Below, one piece after another: positions 19,956-30,020 of a stretch of 64,000 bases of DNA. Location: assembly GCA_021713415.1 (NCBI GenBank), contig JAKJJQ010000005.1, positions 1 to 64,000 of the forward strand, read 5' to 3'. The notes beneath the pieces were generated by a model that saw nothing but the letters and a program-made list of their open reading frames with translations, ran no database searches and was not told the DNA's origin. This stretch comes from M0027 sp021713415 (lineage in GTDB: Bacteria; Pseudomonadota; Gammaproteobacteria; Francisellales; Francisellaceae). Position 1 is the first letter of the stretch; each line of letters starts with the position of its first letter. A program made the position numbers and the translations under genes.

Positions 19956-20567
19956 ATGATTTTAAGTGTTTTAATTTTTATATCGATGATTTTAGCAGTT
20001 ATAGGAAACTATCGTAATCGTTATATGCTTTACCTATTTAAACCTGCAACAATCGTTATCATTATTGTCTATATATTAACTGCAAAAGTTCACAGTCAGT
20101 GGTATGCTGATTTAATCGTTATTGGGCTTATTTTTTCTTTGATCGGTGATGTCTTTTTGATGCTACCACAAGATCGTTTTGTTTTTGGTTTAGCTGCATT
20201 TTTAATGGCGCATTTAGTTTATATACTCGCTTTGTACTTTCATATTTATGCTTTTGAGTATTGGTTATTAATCCCTCTAATGATATATGGATTAGCTATA
20301 TTTTACTATTTATATCCAAAATTAGATGAATTTAAACTGCCTGTAATGATTTATATTTGTGTCATTCTTGTGATGATTTGGTTTGCCTGTGTTTGGTGGC
20401 TTAATGGTGGACCGTGGGTTATCTTTATTGGGGTGATATTATTTGGGTTATCTGATACAGTTTTAGCAATTGATAAATTTCGATTTTCATTTAAACAAGC
20501 ACAAGCGGTTATTTTATTAACCTATTTTATTGCACAATATTGTATTGCAAGTTCTACGATGGTTTAG
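19956..20567 (+). CDS. YhhN/TMEM86-family membrane protein (lysoplasmalogenase-like)
   Basis: 203 residues with about eight transmembrane helices. The YhhN signature is clear: KPATIV in helix 2, LIFSLIGDVFLMLP followed by RFVFGLAAFLMAHLVY, and a late FGLSDTVLA. Eukaryotic TMEM86 proteins hydrolyse lysoplasmalogen, and a bacterial homologue in Legionella has been reported to have related activity; the substrate here is inference. Its place directly behind the Aas-like ligase supports a phospholipid-turnover role. It converges with rdgB with one base between stops. Confidence 0.85.
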   Translation: MILSVLIFISMILAVIGNYRNRYMLYLFKPATIVIIIVYILTAKVHSQWYADLIVIGLIFSLIGDVFLMLPQDRFVFGLAAFLMAHLVYILALYFHIYAFEYWLLIPLMIYGLAIFYYLYPKLDEFKLPVMIYICVILVMIWFACVWWLNGGPWVIFIGVILFGLSDTVLAIDKFRFSFKQAQAVILLTYFIAQYCIASSTMV

Positions 20568-20568
20568 A

Positions 20569-21159
20569 TTAAACTTGCTCTAATAATTTTTCTAATGCCT
20601 GTGCACGATGACTTATTTTATTTTTAACCTCTGAAGTTAATTCTGCAGCACTCATTAAGTGTGTAGGTACATAAAATATTGGGTCATAACCAAAGCCACC
20701 ATTGCCTTGTGCTTGAGTGAGAATTTTTCCATACCAGTGACCTTGAGTAATAATTGGGTCTGGATCTTTTTGGTGTTTCATTAAAACTAAAGAACAATGA
20801 AAGTAAGCTTGTCGGTTAAGGCCTTCTACGCCTTCTAATTCACTTAGTACACGTTTAATATTTTTTTGGCTATTACCATGTTCGCCACTATAACGAGCCG
20901 AATAAATGCCAGGGGCGCCATGTAAATATTTAATTACAAGTCCTGAGTCATCTGCTAAGACAGGTAGGTTGGTATACTGCGCACAGTGACGTGCTTTTAA
21001 AATGGCATTTTCAACAAAAGTTAATCCTGTTTCTTCTGCATCAGGAACATTAAATTCACGCTGTGATACAACGTTAATATTTAAAGGCTTAAATAATTGG
21101 TTAATTTCTTTAATTTTTCCTTGGTTTGAAGATGCAAATACAATTTTCAGCATAAACAT
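20569..21159 (-). CDS. rdgB: XTP/dITP diphosphatase (RdgB/HAM1)
   Basis: 196 residues. It hydrolyses XTP, ITP and dITP to monophosphates, cleansing the nucleotide pool. Family motifs: VFASSNQGKIKEI near the start, ADDSGLVIKYLHGAPGIYSARY, GGFGYDPIF and the terminal SHRAQAL. Two Met codons open the frame; starting at the third residue is also possible. Complete. Confidence 0.95.
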   Translation of the reverse strand: MFMLKIVFASSNQGKIKEINQLFKPLNINVVSQREFNVPDAEETGLTFVENAILKARHCAQYTNLPVLADDSGLVIKYLHGAPGIYSARYSGEHGNSQKNIKRVLSELEGVEGLNRQAYFHCSLVLMKHQKDPDPIITQGHWYGKILTQAQGNGGFGYDPIFYVPTHLMSAAELTSEVKNKISHRAQALEKLLEQV

Positions 21160-21213
21160 TTGCCTTTATTAATTTTTATATAGATAAGCTAGCTAATTAG
21201 CTATATACATTAG

Positions 21214-21254
21214 AGGAATTTTTAGCTGATATCAAGTAGCCTTAAAGGATAATT
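21214..21254. repeat. 41-bp direct repeat, copy 1
   Basis: The sequence running from AGGAATTTTTAGCTGA to CCTTAAAGGATAATT recurs at 22525-22565 with a single mismatch (40/41), in the same orientation. It ends one base before the stop codon of the hypothetical gene at 21256-22407. The core contains TGATATCA. Nothing in either copy is coding. Confidence 0.9.
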
Positions 21255-21255
21255 G

Positions 21256-22407
21256 TTAGTCATTAGAAATTTCAGCTTTGTTAGTATCAATTGATTTATT
21301 TTCAGTAGTCATTATAAGCAAACTAGGGTGTTGATTATTATTATTTGTAGATTGCAAAGTAATTTTTTCAATTAAATCTACCAGGTGAGTATCACAGTTT
21401 AATGAATATTGCTGTAATAGCTTAGTTATGTCATTTAAAGATTGACTTAAGATATTAGCTGAATTTCCAAAAGCAATATTTTTTGTTAAAGAAATATCAA
21501 TAACCTTTGCTAATGTCATTGTAATAGCACCAAGCAAGTATTTAAGAATATCAATACCATTATTTTTATTTTCAAACTGTGGAGCAGTATTTAAAAATTG
21601 TTTTAAGTTAGCAATTGCATTTATTTTATCTGCATCACCACCATTCGTCTTGTTTAGATAAGTACTAAGTTGGTTGGTTATATTAGATTTTAATTGATTG
21701 CAGGCATTAAGGTAGTTTGTATGATCTAATCCATGTTGGCTACTTTCATTTATAAAATTATTAATTATTTTAATTTCATTTTGATTTAAACTTTCATTTG
21801 ATTGAATTATTGTTTCTAATTTGTTTGCTCTACATCTATAAGTATAAGTAATATCATTAGTAAATGAATTTAATAATGGTACTTGGTTAAGTCTATTTAA
21901 ATTGCTATCTGTAATCTTATTACTTAACTGTATTTGAAATAACTCATCTGAAGGCACTTCTGATTCTTTGGATAACCCTATTAATTGGTTGAACATGTTT
22001 GATACTAGACTAATTGCATTGATTAAATTTGTATAAATAGCATCAGTACCCATACCTTTAGTCGCAATAAATATAGCAGTTTTAGTGAAATAGCCTAATT
22101 GGTTAAATGTATTATCAAAAGCATTTTTAACTTCTTGATCACACAAAGTTTTTTGAAACTGAATCAAAATTTGTGCATCTTGGTTTGAAAGACTAATAGA
22201 ATCTTTTAAGCCTTTATTGATATGCATTTTTCTAAATAGGCCCATTACGTCAGTCGCTAATTTTTCAAATACAGGTTTTAAATCATTTAGTGAAGCTTGT
22301 TTATTCAGAAATTTATTTAAAATTACTAGCGTAGCAATAAAGTTTTTATATTTGCCATTATTAGGAATTGTATTAATACAGTTTTGTATTTTTTGTTCAA
22401 TAGACAT
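21256..22407 (-). CDS. Hypothetical helical protein, candidate effector
   Basis: 383 residues, not recognised. It is almost entirely predicted helix, rich in N, L, K and Q, with no signal peptide. A modestly hydrophobic stretch (about ILKYLLGAITMTLAKVIDISL, residues ~295) is too polar for a sure membrane helix. A strong GGGGGGAG ribosome site precedes the ATG. The gene is exactly enclosed by the two 41-bp direct repeats and sits beside a eukaryotic-type kinase. This composition is common among Dot/Icm effectors and cytosolic toxins, but no activity can be named. Confidence 0.7.
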   Translation of the reverse strand: MSIEQKIQNCINTIPNNGKYKNFIATLVILNKFLNKQASLNDLKPVFEKLATDVMGLFRKMHINKGLKDSISLSNQDAQILIQFQKTLCDQEVKNAFDNTFNQLGYFTKTAIFIATKGMGTDAIYTNLINAISLVSNMFNQLIGLSKESEVPSDELFQIQLSNKITDSNLNRLNQVPLLNSFTNDITYTYRCRANKLETIIQSNESLNQNEIKIINNFINESSQHGLDHTNYLNACNQLKSNITNQLSTYLNKTNGGDADKINAIANLKQFLNTAPQFENKNNGIDILKYLLGAITMTLAKVIDISLTKNIAFGNSANILSQSLNDITKLLQQYSLNCDTHLVDLIEKITLQSTNNNNQHPSLLIMTTENKSIDTNKAEISND

Positions 22408-22524
22408 TTTGATTTCTCCCCCCGAAGTTGATTTAAATAGTTTATAATCAAGTACTGTCTAATCATATGGTAATGATAATTAATAAGCAAATGATTAAAT
22501 GTTACATAAAAAATCAGTCATGAT

Positions 22525-22565
22525 AGGAATTTTTAGCTGATATCAAGTAGCCTTAAAGAATAATT
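22525..22565. repeat. 41-bp direct repeat, copy 2
   Basis: It matches 21214-21254 at 40 of 41 positions (AAAGA here, AAAGG there), same orientation. It lies ~120 bases upstream of the hypothetical gene and ~140 bases upstream of the kinase gene, in their shared divergent intergenic space. Confidence 0.9.
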
Positions 22566-22704
22566 ATTCATTTTAAAGCTCCATAGTGAGTTCACAGTCT
22601 TTATACATTCTTTATTATTAATTTATGACCTTTTTACTGCTGTTATACATAAATAATGATTATCATGTTTTTATGTACTGTTGTAAGTGTATAGAGGTTT
22701 ATTT

Positions 22705-25017
22705 ATGAAGCATAAAGATATTCAGTTAAAATTTAATAGGCTACTACAATGTATAGAATACCTTTCAAAGATGGATATATCTAAACAATATGCAGAGCTT
22801 ATGCGTATAAGGTATTTAAAATATGAAAGTTCTGATGACTTAAGTATAAAAGAAAAATTTATTAATTCTGAAGAAGTTAATGATTTTCTAGATATTTTTA
22901 AGAAATTTCAGCCAATTAATACTCCAGTAGATGATGTACGTCTTAAATCAAAAAAAGAAGAAGAGAAGGAAGAAGAGGAAGATGATGGTGAGCTAAAAGG
23001 AGTATTCGAGTCTAATTTTGGCTTGATAAATGCTGAAACAAATATTAACTGGCAGGATGAAGACACAAAAATAAAAGAGTGGAGAAAGGCTAAAAAATAT
23101 TTTAGTGAGAATTCTGGAGAATTTAAATTAAAGCATGAAAGAGGCTCTAGTAAAGTAAACCCTAAAAATAAAGATAATTATGAATCACATTCTTTTTTAA
23201 ATATCGAAGGTAAAATTTTAGCGATTAATACTAAAGCTCTTGGCTCTGGAGGTAATGGTCAAGTTACTTTAGCTGAAGATGAAGATGGTAGACTATATGC
23301 GGTTAAAAGACTAAAAAATTATAAGTTTGCAAATGAAGAGGCACAAACATCAAAAAATTTAGGTGCTTCAATTGGTGATCATAAAAGACAAGATAGTAAT
23401 AAGCATTATATTGCTTATGAATATTTAGGAGAGTCATTAAAAAGTTATTTAAAAAGAGAAAAAGATAATTTATCAGAAATTCAGCAACTTGATTTAGCTA
23501 TTCAGCTTTTTAAATTAATAGATAAAATGCATTCAGGCAGGGCTTCTAAAACAGGTGAAAAAATAGCTCACTTAGATATTAAGCCTGATAATATTGTTAT
23601 TGATAAAAATGGCAAACTACATTTGATAGATTATGGGTTTAGTCGATCTATAAATGCTGTTGGTAATCCTAAATTTGGAACGCCTATCTATGTGCCTATA
23701 GATATTGGATATGTAGAACCAGCTTCATTGGATATATTTGCAGCGTTAAGAGTTTTAGGGTTTTCTAAATCATCGACGATAGTTATGGTAAAACAATTAA
23801 GTGTGGGGCAGACAAGCCATAATATAGTACGAGAAAAACTAGAAAATATTCATTGGATTTTTAATAATAACTTTATGGATTCCAATCCAAAAATTAAAGC
23901 GTTAATAGATATAACAAAGAATGGTCAAATTACTGGCAATATAACTATAAATAAGGTAATCAGAGACCTTAAAGAAATAAAAAGTGAATTGGAAAAAGAG
24001 CTTATTGGAGAGTATCAACTTAAAAAATTGTCACACGCTGTAGAATATAAATTTAAAAAATTACAACAGAGTGTAGCACGTGAGTATATAGAATCAGCTG
24101 ATTTAGATGTAGAAGAAAATTTTTCTAAAATACAAGATCATCTTAATCAGTTTAATGTAATTTGTAATATTTTACACATTGATAAAGGCGAACCTAAAAT
24201 TAATCATGCTCGCCTTAAGAAAATAATAGATAATATTAAAATAATTGATAATACTATAAAAATATTAAATACCCAAGGAGTGGATTTTAGTTTTTATCTA
24301 CCGTCTGTAGTAGATAATATTGAAAATTTTATTAATGTGGTAGATTTTCTAGATATTAAAAATTTAGATATAAATAAATACCTTCCAAAAGCACTTGATA
24401 ATTTTGAACAATTTCAGACTACTATTAGAAATTTAGATAAATGTTTTGGAATAGCGCTTTTTCCTCAATATGGTGTTTTTTTAGATATGGCTGAAGAAAA
24501 AGAGGTTACTAAATTTAATAAAGCATGTCAGATAATAACTGATGCTCAATTATCACTTCATAGTAAGGTCTTGTTTGATACGCATGTATGCAATAATATT
24601 ATCAAGGGCTATGAAAAATTAAGACAACTAGATATAATATCAAATCAATATGTAAAAGCATTAGTAGATAACCCTAGAGAATTTAATGTAGGTGATTTAG
24701 AAAAACTACATCAATTATATAAGAAAATTGAAAATGGTACTTTTCCTGTTAAAGGTTGGACAGGAGGAAATAAAATTAAGACTACAAATAGTGAAAAAAC
24801 TGTTCCTGAAGGTATTAGTATTATATGGAATAAATTAGCTGATCGATCAGGTGATTTTAAAGCTGATGTAATTGCAAATGCATCTCAAATTTTAAGTGAA
24901 TGTCGTATTGAAGCAGAAAAAAGAACAGGCTCTAGTAATGCATTAGTAATATTTATGGATATTAGAGACTCTAATACTAAAGAGGCTTATAAAAATATTA
25001 AACGTGATCTAGCATAG
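22705..25017 (+). CDS. Eukaryotic-type Ser/Thr protein kinase with long helical tail, candidate effector
   Basis: 770 residues from the ATG at 22705, which has an AGAGG site; a GTG six codons earlier is less likely. After a charged N-terminal region with an E-rich tract, the kinase domain (about 170-400) shows a glycine loop LGSGGNGQV (~179), the ATP lysine in YAVKRLK (~201), catalytic HLDIKPDN (~289) and metal-binding DYG (~309) in place of DFG. The remaining ~370 residues are helical and unrecognised. All key catalytic residues are present, so activity is likely. No signal peptide or receptor part is visible, unlike PASTA-type kinases, which favours a translocated host-directed kinase (inference). 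Confidence 0.85.
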   Translation: MKHKDIQLKFNRLLQCIEYLSKMDISKQYAELMRIRYLKYESSDDLSIKEKFINSEEVNDFLDIFKKFQPINTPVDDVRLKSKKEEEKEEEEDDGELKGVFESNFGLINAETNINWQDEDTKIKEWRKAKKYFSENSGEFKLKHERGSSKVNPKNKDNYESHSFLNIEGKILAINTKALGSGGNGQVTLAEDEDGRLYAVKRLKNYKFANEEAQTSKNLGASIGDHKRQDSNKHYIAYEYLGESLKSYLKREKDNLSEIQQLDLAIQLFKLIDKMHSGRASKTGEKIAHLDIKPDNIVIDKNGKLHLIDYGFSRSINAVGNPKFGTPIYVPIDIGYVEPASLDIFAALRVLGFSKSSTIVMVKQLSVGQTSHNIVREKLENIHWIFNNNFMDSNPKIKALIDITKNGQITGNITINKVIRDLKEIKSELEKELIGEYQLKKLSHAVEYKFKKLQQSVAREYIESADLDVEENFSKIQDHLNQFNVICNILHIDKGEPKINHARLKKIIDNIKIIDNTIKILNTQGVDFSFYLPSVVDNIENFINVVDFLDIKNLDINKYLPKALDNFEQFQTTIRNLDKCFGIALFPQYGVFLDMAEEKEVTKFNKACQIITDAQLSLHSKVLFDTHVCNNIIKGYEKLRQLDIISNQYVKALVDNPREFNVGDLEKLHQLYKKIENGTFPVKGWTGGNKIKTTNSEKTVPEGISIIWNKLADRSGDFKADVIANASQILSECRIEAEKRTGSSNALVIFMDIRDSNTKEAYKNIKRDLA

Positions 25018-25129
25018 TTAAATATTTATTAGATATTATTAAACTTGCTAGCTTGAGGTTAAAATAATTGGCATTAAACCAATAAACACGATAGCATAAA
25101 TAAAATGCATAATATTTGGTTTGAAATCA

Positions 25130-25681
25130 ATGTCATTACCTAAAATTAATAAAATTACCCCGATCGCACAAAGTAAATTATTTAATATTGAATCAGTTGA
25201 TTTAACATTTTCTAATGGTAGTCATCGTGTTTATGAACGACTAAGCCCTCACCATCACCGCTCAGTGATGGTTATTCCAATGCTTGATGAAGAAACCTTG
25301 CTGTTGGTTAGGGAGTATAGTGTTGGTATTGAAGACTACACAATTAGTTTTCCTAAAGGCCTTGTTGAAGCAGAAGAAACTTTATTTGAAGGTGCTAATC
25401 GTGAAATGATGGAAGAAGTAGGTAAGGGAGCTAAAAACTTTGAATTTTTAACCTCTATGATGCTTTCACCTAATTATATGCGCCATAGTATTGATATTGT
25501 TATTGCAACAGATTTGTATGATCGACAGTTAGAAGGTGATGAGCCTGAAGCATTAGAAGTTATTGAATGGAAATTAAGAGATATAGATCAGTTATTAGCA
25601 CAACCTGATTTAATGGAAGCCAGAAGCATCGCAGTTGCTTTGATGATGTGGAAACGCTGGGTTAGTAAAGATAGACCATAG
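25130..25681 (+). CDS. nudE: ADP-compounds hydrolase NudE (Nudix)
   Basis: 183 residues from the ATG at 25130; a TTG at 25121 is also in frame. The protein follows E. coli NudE closely: LFNIESVDLTFSNG near the start, a Nudix box beginning GLVEAEE and ending REMMEEVG, then SPNYMRHSIDIVIA and EGDEPE. NudE cleaves ADP-ribose, Ap3A and NADH-type ADP compounds. It stands alone between the kinase and the AsmA-like gene. Confidence 0.9.
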   Translation: MSLPKINKITPIAQSKLFNIESVDLTFSNGSHRVYERLSPHHHRSVMVIPMLDEETLLLVREYSVGIEDYTISFPKGLVEAEETLFEGANREMMEEVGKGAKNFEFLTSMMLSPNYMRHSIDIVIATDLYDRQLEGDEPEALEVIEWKLRDIDQLLAQPDLMEARSIAVALMMWKRWVSKDRP

Positions 25682-25770
25682 TAAAAGATATTGTTTATCT
25701 TACTGGTATCTATGCCTAATAAGTCTTAAACTTAATGCATGTTAATCTAATTTGAAAAAGCTTTCATCAT

Positions 25771-28700
25771 ATGAAAAAAGTAGCAAAACGTATATTGCTT
25801 ATTATCATTAGTATTATTGTTGCAATAATTTTATTAGCCTGTATTTCATTTGGCGTTTTGAATTATTATCGATTTTCGCCATTAGCAGGCTTTATATCGA
25901 ATCAAGCAAGTGAAGCACTGGGACAAAACGTTAGTTTAAATGGTATTTATGTTGGCTATTCATTTGATGATGGCTTATCAGTTAGTATCCAAGGGTTAAG
26001 CATTACTGAAAAAAATAATGCAGATAAAGTTGACCAAGAAAAAGCTTATTTATTTGCTGGTGTAGAATTAGCTAAAGTATCATTTAACTTAGCACCCATT
26101 TTAAGTGGTAATTTTAAATTAAATTCATTAACGGTGAACCATGCAATTATTAATTATGATGTAACAAAGCCATTTATTATTGAGAAAGATCAGCAAACAC
26201 ATGCACAAGAAATTGAAGAGCAAAAAACAAAAACAGAAAAAGTTGAAAAACCCTCAAAAGAAGAAAAAACTGATTTCTTATGGTTAAATTTATTACCTAA
26301 AGTAATAATAACCGATAGTACAATTAATTATAAAGATCAAAATCAAGCCTATCATCTACAAATTAAAAAACAAACCTTGATCAACACAAGTAAAGACCGT
26401 AATCAATACGATGGATTAATCAAAGGTAATTGGATATTTAATAATATTAGTATTGATATTAATGGAAATATTAAGAGTAAAAATTTAAAGCAAAAAGTAG
26501 CATTAAGCCTAGCGATAAGAGATATCAGTAATAATCATCTGAGTGCTAGTGGAGATATTTCATATAATCAAAAAAATGAGTTAGTCTATCGATTAAAAAC
26601 ACAAGGTGCATTAACAAATTTAAAGCAATGGCAAGCAGCTTTAGGTACTGAGTATCAACAAATAAATGAATTAGATCAACTAAATTGGCAAGGTAATTTT
26701 AGCTATGATAAGTTAAATTCATTACAATCAAATTTAACATTAAGCTCTCAATATAATAATTTAGATTATAAAATTTTATTAAATGCACATTCGATGGGGG
26801 ATAATCCATCGATTTTCCCTCTTTCATTTGTTTTAAAAGCAAATGATAATCAAGATAATTTAAATGTTGCTGCAAAAGGTTATATTGATGATAAAACGAA
26901 TACACAATGGCTAAAAGCTGAACTTACAGGTCAATTAAAGTCGCCAAAAAAGCTATTTATTAAGGATCAGTTACCATTTGATCATTTATCTTTAAATGCC
27001 ACAGTAATTGGTAATGGTAACAAAGTTAATGTTAATGATGCTAGATTTAAGGCAACTTATCAAAAGAAGCCATTTATAGTTTCATTTAACTATCAGCTAA
27101 TCAAAGCTAATGATCATTTCCCGATGAAGTTTAACTTTATTAGTAGTTATAACAATCATCAAATATTTGAGTTAGCTGGTGGTGCACAATGGCCAATTGA
27201 TGTAAAAAATTGGTTAAAAGCTAAATTAAATGTTAATGCTGATCATATTGCTCAATTATTAAAAGATTTAAATATTTCAACCGGCAATTATCAAATTCAA
27301 TCAATAGATACTTTAATTAATTTAAGTGGTGAAAAACCTTATCAGTTGATAGCAGATATTCAACCAACTAAGATAAAAGTGAATCACGTTGGGTTCTTAG
27401 TAAATGGGCAGTTAAAATCTTTTTTAGATAAATCAATGCCGTCATTAGATTATGATTTGAAGGTTCATCTTAATCAAACGAATACCGAATCAACGGACCA
27501 AGATACAAAAAACTATTTTAATCTAAAAGGTATGTTTGCTCACTATCAACAAGCAAACCCGTGGTTTAACTTATCAATTAATGGCAATATTGATTCATTA
27601 AAGTCAATTCAACCGTTAATTGCTTATCAATTACCTGATTTAACAGATTTAAATATTAAAATGGTGATCAACTCCTCTAATGATCAATTGAAATTTAATA
27701 TTGATACGGTTTCAGCTAAATACCTAGAAAAATTACTATCACTAAAAGGTCATGGTGTCTATGGTATTTTTCAGACCAATAAACCAATTAATGGCGGTTT
27801 ATTTTTAACCTATGATTCTGATAGCATTCAACTTAATTTAAATGGATTCTGGGAAGAAAATCAGGGAATTAATGTTAATTTATTAGCAAATATTGCTGAT
27901 TTAAGCCTATATTCGCAGCTAACAGGCGTTAAATTGCCGGATATTTTAAATATCAACTTACGTAGTCAGTTATCGCTTTTCCCACATCAGTTAATATTAA
28001 ATAATTTAAACTTTCAGTCAGGTGCTAATCAAACGCTAACATCCTTACAATTACAGGGTAACTATAATTTTAACAATCAGTTATTTAAAGTATTAATTAC
28101 TCAACTAGATTTAAATGGTTTGAAAGTGACAGGTCATGCTAGTGGTCAATTAAGTAAAGCCAATCGACACTATCAGGGTACAATCTCTGTTAATGCACAA
28201 TCATTAAGTGGTTTAAATCAATTGCTTTATCAATGGTTTGACTTTTATTTACCTGAATTAACCAATGTGAAACTTTCTAGTGACTTTAAAGAAAGTAATC
28301 AAATATTGCATATGAAACTAAACACTCAATCAGATAGTGGTGATTTAACAGGTAATATCCAATGGATGCATCAAGATTCAAAACATCAACTACTAGCAAA
28401 ACTTAATAGTCAATATTTAAATATTTATTCGATTCAACAAGCAATGCATAATGCACAGTCAACTTTAAAAATAACTTCTGATGCACTAAGTTTAACAGCT
28501 AAGAAACCACCGCAGAGTAATGAAGAAAAAGAGAAAAAAGCCGAGGCAATTAAAGCAAAGAAAGCTGAAATACCTAACTGGATGAAGCAACCTTTATCTA
28601 GTCTTTTAAATCAATACCAAAGCGATATTAGTTATCAAATTAAAACACTCATTTTAGCTAAAAATGAACAGTCGAATAATGTTTTATTAAAAGCTCAAAG

Positions 28701-29454
28701 TTCATCAAAAGGTGCACTTTTTTCATTAACTGCAGATACTTTTTTCCAAGGAAAAGTTGATTTTGTTGGTAAGCTAATACCGGATATAAAATTAAAGAAT
28801 AATTATCTATTAGACTTAAACGGTTATATTGGCACTTTAAAAATTACACCAGATAATTTGTTACTTGATGATACGATACCATTAGATGAAGGCTCATTAA
28901 TGATGCAAGTTAAAGCACAAAGTAATGGCTTAAGTACCTTAGACTTAATGAAACAGTTAACAGGTAAAATGAAAATAGCTGGTGATTCATTAAAAATTAA
29001 ACTATTCAACAGCGAATCAGTATTAGGTAAATTTTTATTATTATTATCGGGTGATAAATTTTCAAAAGTTATAACCGTGCCTTGTGCGTACACTTTATTT
29101 GATATTGAAAAAGGTGTTTTAACAATTAAAGATTTATTGATAAATAGTAAAGGCGCTATTGTTACCGGTGAAGGTACAGTTGATTTAGTTAATCAAAAAA
29201 TTGATATAACTTTAACACCAAAAGCTAAGTTTATTAATCTATCATCTATTGCGTTACCAATTACGATTTCAGGTACATTTAGTAAACTTTATATTTATCC
29301 TAATACAACAGGCAGCATTATAAAAACAGGTGCTGCTGCCGCATTATTAGCAACAGGCATTGGTGCTGTAGGCTTGGTCGCAACTGAAGCAACCACTGGG
29401 ACTTATAGAGCTTATAAAGATTATTGCGAAGGGGTGTTGGATAAGTTTGAGTAA
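25771..29454 (+). CDS. AsmA-family protein
   Basis: 1227 residues. One N-terminal membrane helix (about 7-29) anchors a very long periplasmic beta-rich part. The N-terminal AsmA region has SNQASEALGQNVSLNG, and the C-terminal AsmA-like block holds GKMKIAGDSL...VLGKFLLLLSGD, then GAIVTGEGTVDLVNQKIDI. Charged linkers (E/K-rich near 150-170 and ~920) interrupt it. AsmA/TamB/YhdP proteins form hydrophobic grooves that carry phospholipid between inner and outer membranes; the exact subgroup is not clear. The gene is alone, with no obvious partner nearby. Confidence 0.85.
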   Translation: MKKVAKRILLIIISIIVAIILLACISFGVLNYYRFSPLAGFISNQASEALGQNVSLNGIYVGYSFDDGLSVSIQGLSITEKNNADKVDQEKAYLFAGVELAKVSFNLAPILSGNFKLNSLTVNHAIINYDVTKPFIIEKDQQTHAQEIEEQKTKTEKVEKPSKEEKTDFLWLNLLPKVIITDSTINYKDQNQAYHLQIKKQTLINTSKDRNQYDGLIKGNWIFNNISIDINGNIKSKNLKQKVALSLAIRDISNNHLSASGDISYNQKNELVYRLKTQGALTNLKQWQAALGTEYQQINELDQLNWQGNFSYDKLNSLQSNLTLSSQYNNLDYKILLNAHSMGDNPSIFPLSFVLKANDNQDNLNVAAKGYIDDKTNTQWLKAELTGQLKSPKKLFIKDQLPFDHLSLNATVIGNGNKVNVNDARFKATYQKKPFIVSFNYQLIKANDHFPMKFNFISSYNNHQIFELAGGAQWPIDVKNWLKAKLNVNADHIAQLLKDLNISTGNYQIQSIDTLINLSGEKPYQLIADIQPTKIKVNHVGFLVNGQLKSFLDKSMPSLDYDLKVHLNQTNTESTDQDTKNYFNLKGMFAHYQQANPWFNLSINGNIDSLKSIQPLIAYQLPDLTDLNIKMVINSSNDQLKFNIDTVSAKYLEKLLSLKGHGVYGIFQTNKPINGGLFLTYDSDSIQLNLNGFWEENQGINVNLLANIADLSLYSQLTGVKLPDILNINLRSQLSLFPHQLILNNLNFQSGANQTLTSLQLQGNYNFNNQLFKVLITQLDLNGLKVTGHASGQLSKANRHYQGTISVNAQSLSGLNQLLYQWFDFYLPELTNVKLSSDFKESNQILHMKLNTQSDSGDLTGNIQWMHQDSKHQLLAKLNSQYLNIYSIQQAMHNAQSTLKITSDALSLTAKKPPQSNEEKEKKAEAIKAKKAEIPNWMKQPLSSLLNQYQSDISYQIKTLILAKNEQSNNVLLKAQSSSKGALFSLTADTFFQGKVDFVGKLIPDIKLKNNYLLDLNGYIGTLKITPDNLLLDDTIPLDEGSLMMQVKAQSNGLSTLDLMKQLTGKMKIAGDSLKIKLFNSESVLGKFLLLLSGDKFSKVITVPCAYTLFDIEKGVLTIKDLLINSKGAIVTGEGTVDLVNQKIDITLTPKAKFINLSSIALPITISGTFSKLYIYPNTTGSIIKTGAAAALLATGIGAVGLVATEATTGTYRAYKDYCEGVLDKFE

Positions 29455-29465
29455 AATTAATATAT

Positions 29466-29912
29466 TTAAGCATATTTACGCATTAAATAAAGGTAGCTTT
29501 TATCAAAACACCAGTTATAAACATAAGCATAAATAAGATAAAATACCACAAAAGCAATATCAGTGATAAATGCCTGTAATAAGCTCATATTTAGCCAAAT
29601 AGCAACTAAAGGTACAGTAGCAATTAATAATCCACCTTCAAATAAAAGCGCATGTAATATACGAATAACAGAAGTACGTTTAAACCGATCTTTACCTAAA
29701 TTAGCTTCTATTTTATCAAAAATGATATTATAGATAAAATTCCATATCATGGCGATTAATGAAATTACAATACCTAAAGTGCCAACTGTTAAGATATTTT
29801 CAGCTAAAACAAGTGCTGCAAATGGTGCAAAAATTAAAATACCAAATAATTCAAATAAAACCATATGAATGACTCTTACTTTAATAGATATACCTGTATT
29901 GATTGCTGTCAT
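29466..29912 (-). CDS. PACE-family efflux transporter
   Basis: 148 residues with four membrane helices in two repeated BTP (bacterial transmembrane pair) units. Each unit shows the family pattern: a helix with HMVLFELFGI and WNFIYNIIFDKIE, then RILHALLFEGGL and YNWCFDK. Proteobacterial antimicrobial compound efflux proteins such as AceI export chlorhexidine and short-chain diamines. Single leftward gene. Confidence 0.88.
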   Translation of the reverse strand: MTAINTGISIKVRVIHMVLFELFGILIFAPFAALVLAENILTVGTLGIVISLIAMIWNFIYNIIFDKIEANLGKDRFKRTSVIRILHALLFEGGLLIATVPLVAIWLNMSLLQAFITDIAFVVFYLIYAYVYNWCFDKSYLYLMRKYA

Positions 29913-30020
29913 TATAACCCCATAGAATTATTATTCTTATTTTAAGAGCTATATTATAATGATTTTTGTGTGATTAATAAAGACTTTTATCGTATGAATT
30001 ATGACCTAAAATTTAAATTA

